A stretch of 64,000 nucleotides of DNA from Aquimarina spongiae. Lineage in GTDB: Bacteria; Bacteroidota; Bacteroidia; Flavobacteriales; Flavobacteriaceae. The notes beneath the pieces were generated by a model, which was not told where the DNA came from, ran no database searches, and was given only the letters and a program-made list of their open reading frames with translations. How positions within the stretch are numbered: the first letter of the stretch is position 1; each line of letters opens with the position of its first letter. Below are positions 61,646 to 64,000 of the stretch, in pieces. The translations under genes and the position numbers were made by a program. The stretch spans positions 124,001-188,000 of the forward strand of contig NZ_FQYP01000008.1 of assembly GCF_900141785.1 (NCBI RefSeq), written 5' to 3'.

Positions 61646-62739
61646 GTCGTTACATTTTTTTGAACCGCTACCTGCCTTCTTGCTTTTCTGGCGATCAATC
61701 GATCCAATACAAACTTTTGAAATCCTAAGGTGAGTAGAACATAAAAAGGAATAAGCAGTAGTACACCAATCACTCCGAATTGTTGATATCCCAGAATGCC
61801 CATCCCCCAACAAATAAATACCCACTGAATAACATAAATAGTAGTAACACGCTTACTACAATAATAAAGGAATTTGAAAATTGTATTTTCTTTGATCTTA
61901 GTTACTAATACATGTGATATCCAAAGCATGATCATATTAAAACCTGCCAAATACAAAGTTCCACCAGGGCCTAAATGAAAATAATCTCCAAAGTGATATT
62001 CAAAATTGTAATAACACAATGCTCCTCCTACAGCCATTACAACAATTCCCCAACTTGCCATTCTGGCAAACAGATAATTGTTACTTCGGTTTTGCTCTTT
62101 ATACCACATCCCAAAGAACATTCCAATCAGGATAAAAGAAAACCAAGGAAATACGGCAAAATACACATTCCACCCAGCTCCCCACAAAAGATCCAATAGA
62201 TAACTCACACCCAGAACCTCTATCTGAAAACCATGTACCTCCCTGGTCAACACAACAATACATCCAGCAATCAACAACGGCACATATTTATTTTTTGAAA
62301 AGTGATTAATTATCCCCATAAATAACAATGAAACTCCTGCTAATTGCAAAATATCACCGGTTCCAAACATATAAATCATATTATCTACAGTGGCTGGTGG
62401 TGTCCAACCATAGGCCTCTATAAAATTATCTGGTACTGTTCCTATTAATACCGGAAGAACAAACTTTAAAAAGTTCATCAAATACCCTACCGCCAAAATA
62501 TAGAAGGCCCTTTTTATAGAGAGCACTATACTTTGGTTTCGCGATAAGGTAAATGACACTCCCATTGCAATCAAAAACATTGGTGTTCCTTTACCAATAA
62601 AATGGATTATTGATCCCAACCAGGTTTCGGATTGAGTGACCGGACTACCATAAATCCATAATGTATGCACCAAAACAACCATGATTACCGCCAATCCACG
62701 TGCAAGGTCTATTGCTAAAATTCTATTTTGACTACTCAT
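61642..62739 (-). CDS. Multi-pass membrane acyltransferase (acyltransferase 3 / DUF1624-like)
   Basis: 365 residues from the ATG at 62739; an ATG four codons upstream is possible. The first segment has the family signature ILAIDLARGLAVIMVVLVHT, and about ten membrane helices follow, for example GTPMFLIAMGVSFTLSRNQS, GVSLLFMGIINHFSK and VLLLIPFYVLLTLGFQKFVL. These proteins transfer acyl groups across or within membranes. The gene overlaps the synthetase gene stop by 8 bp and the RpfF-like gene start by 4 bp. In this setting it may acylate a siderophore or precursor; this is inference. Confidence 0.82.
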   Translation of the reverse strand: MSSQNRILAIDLARGLAVIMVVLVHTLWIYGSPVTQSETWLGSIIHFIGKGTPMFLIAMGVSFTLSRNQSIVLSIKRAFYILAVGYLMNFLKFVLPVLIGTVPDNFIEAYGWTPPATVDNMIYMFGTGDILQLAGVSLLFMGIINHFSKNKYVPLLIAGCIVVLTREVHGFQIEVLGVSYLLDLLWGAGWNVYFAVFPWFSFILIGMFFGMWYKEQNRSNNYLFARMASWGIVVMAVGGALCYYNFEYHFGDYFHLGPGGTLYLAGFNMIMLWISHVLVTKIKENTIFKFLYYCSKRVTTIYVIQWVFICWGMGILGYQQFGVIGVLLLIPFYVLLTLGFQKFVLDRLIARKARRQVAVQKNVTT

Positions 62740-64000
62740 GATTGCTTTCAATTTTTAATTCATTAGTTACTTTGTATATGGCTATGGGATTAGTGATTGT
62801 TCCCTTAAACTGTAGACTCTCCACTGGATCTGCCAAATCCAACATGTGTTTGGTATTTTTTAGTTGTAATCGATTAAGACAACATCGTTTAAATTCGGGG
62901 ACGAATAGATCTATTTGCTTGAATTTTTCCGAAAGTTGGGGGTTTGCTGCCTGATATTTCAAAACACACTCGGCGACCTTTTTCCAAAATATAGCCTCGT
63001 CACACCCTCCTTCTTGTACTAAAATGTTTGATAAGAATCTGAAGAAGCAGTCAAAAACATCTGTAAAAATGGCAAGTGCTTTTATTTCATCATCAGCTTC
63101 TACATGCAAGCGTTTTGCTTTTTCAGGCAAATCAATCGTATGATCAAAAATGGCGATCTCTTCGGTAATATCTTTCATAATTGCCTTTACAGGAATATTA
63201 TCTTCTAAGACCAAAATTAAATTCTCCCCATGGGGCATAAACACCAACTCGTATTGATATAAACAATGTAAAAGTGGAGTAAGATATGCGTCAAGGTAGC
63301 GTTCTAACCAAATCGCTACAGATACCCCTGATTTCTTAATAGTTTCTACAATCAAAGATTGCCCTTTGTTGTCCAGATGCAATAGAGCAGCCATGGTGAT
63401 CAGGCTTTGGTTATTGTTTATCTTTAGATATGGACTTTCTCTCCATAAAGCCGATAACATTTTGTTATGGGGTTTGGTTTTTCCTAAGGTCTCATAGTAG
63501 CGATTTCTGTATCCTACCGTGGCTATTTCTCCTAACATAGTAAAACCTGTTTCCTGCAAAAAGCTATCATTTTCCAACAGATCCGAAATCCATTCGGTAA
63601 TTACCGGAGTGCTTCCCATATAATATGGAGATAACCCTCTCATAAAGCCCATATTGAGAATAGATAATGCTGTTTTGGTATACAGTTTTTCGGGATTGGT
63701 GGTATTAAACAAAGTTCGAATGGATTGTTGTGCAGCGAACTGGTCTGTGCCTTCTCCAAGTAAAACAATGTATTGTTGTGCGATGTCCTGGGCAAAAATG
63801 GTACTGATCTTATTTTCCCATTGCCATGGGTGCACCGGCATAAAAATGTAATCCTGGGTGTTTAATCCTTTTTTGGTCAACTTTTGATTAAAGGTCTGTA
63901 ATAGGTCTGCACCTAGTTCCTTTTCTATTAAAGTTTCATATGGATATAATGCTGTGCCATGAAAATCTGCTTTGGCTTTGTGGGCTGCGATCCAAACTAA
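62732..64000 (-). CDS. IucA/IucC-family NIS siderophore synthetase (partial, N-terminus outside window)
   Basis: 422 C-terminal residues are visible; the frame stays open to the right edge, so the gene begins outside. The IucA/IucC motifs are seen: DYIFMPVHPWQWENKI, a Ser/Thr-Arg segment IRTLFNTTNPEKLYTKTA, LTPLLHCLYQYELVFMPHGE with NLILVLEDN, and a C-terminal FhuF-like region (WKKVAECVLKYQ). It condenses amines or alcohols with citrate or other carboxylates, using ATP, for siderophore assembly. It is upstream of the acyltransferase and RpfF-like genes on one transcript. The product is unknown. Confidence 0.92.
   Translation of the reverse strand, partial: LVWIAAHKAKADFHGTALYPYETLIEKELGADLLQTFNQKLTKKGLNTQDYIFMPVHPWQWENKISTIFAQDIAQQYIVLLGEGTDQFAAQQSIRTLFNTTNPEKLYTKTALSILNMGFMRGLSPYYMGSTPVITEWISDLLENDSFLQETGFTMLGEIATVGYRNRYYETLGKTKPHNKMLSALWRESPYLKINNNQSLITMAALLHLDNKGQSLIVETIKKSGVSVAIWLERYLDAYLTPLLHCLYQYELVFMPHGENLILVLEDNIPVKAIMKDITEEIAIFDHTIDLPEKAKRLHVEADDEIKALAIFTDVFDCFFRFLSNILVQEGGCDEAIFWKKVAECVLKYQAANPQLSEKFKQIDLFVPEFKRCCLNRLQLKNTKHMLDLADPVESLQFKGTITNPIAIYKVTNELKIESNHE

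Noticed and set aside
61646..61825. 60-codon N-terminal extension of the RpfF-like gene
   Set aside because: It lies out of frame within the acyltransferase gene, is rich in Cys and Ser, and would precede a normal crotonase start at 61645, which overlaps the acyltransferase stop as ATGA.
1..64000. CRISPR arrays, tRNA or rRNA genes and insertion sequences
   Set aside because: No regularly spaced repeats, no cloverleaf-forming conserved tRNA segments, no rRNA-like sequence and no transposase-like ORF were seen on reading the window.

Overview
The window looks like chromosomal DNA from a member of the Bacteroidota, most likely a marine Flavobacteriaceae (Aquimarina-like is a guess). The DNA is AT-rich and starts lack strong Shine-Dalgarno sequences. 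Characteristic families include DUF5916, a Lacal_2735-type small protein, SusC-style TonB receptors with a carboxypeptidase-like N-terminal domain, LytS/LytTR pairs with Reg_prop propellers, a GG-leader RiPP precursor and the ligase-associated repair genes. No rRNA, tRNA, insertion sequence or CRISPR array was seen.

Layout. (1) 1-6913, minus strand: the leading part of an extracellular contractile injection system (eCIS, Afp/PVC-like) operon: DUF4255 terminator-like protein, an unknown 333-residue protein, sheath, two tube proteins, DUF5908, LysM baseplate protein and a VgrG/Afp8-like spike that runs off the left edge. (2) 7504-15066: a secreted protein of unknown function, a LytS-type propeller histidine kinase with its LytTR regulator, an orphan GG-leader peptide, and two AraC-type regulators. 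(3) 15099-17321: a DUF5916 outer-membrane protein. (4) 17451-32015: a tightly packed eight-gene minus-strand operon. Seven products are paralogous exported proteins of a family I cannot name; the eighth carries two HExxH zinc-peptidase motifs. (5) 32186-37821: a divergent ECF sigma factor and a membrane anti-sigma/TPR-like partner, then a convergent exported TPR-CHAT protease, a lipoprotein subtilase and a small lipoprotein. (6) 37910-39991: an OmpA-type protein and an exported protein of unknown function. (7) 40078-45267: a light-linked cluster with three photolyase/cryptochrome paralogues plus DUF2452, TIGR03643 and DUF2256 proteins. (8) 45348-51103: the four-gene ligase-associated DNA repair operon. 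(9) 51143-54447: a membrane protein, an SGNH hydrolase, a small Lacal_2735-type protein, GTP cyclohydrolase I and two stand-alone receiver proteins. (10) 54775-64000: iron/siderophore genes: PepSY reductase-like protein, DUF4374 lipoprotein, TonB receptor, AraC regulator, an RpfF-like crotonase, a membrane acyltransferase and a partial IucA/IucC NIS synthetase.

How the parts may work together. The least explained part is regions 4 and 5. The sigma operon and the paralogue operon diverge from one 170-bp promoter region that holds a perfect 11-bp inverted repeat. Two protease types of the kind used in signalling or maturation lie next to it. My inference is that this is one regulated cell-envelope or secreted system, in which proteolysis (CHAT and/or subtilase) relieves the anti-sigma partner and switches on the paralogue operon. 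The siderophore region is also notable: an RpfF-type fatty-acid signal synthase homologue lies inside what appears to be a siderophore operon. All family assignments come from reading the translated sequence by eye; no searches were run.
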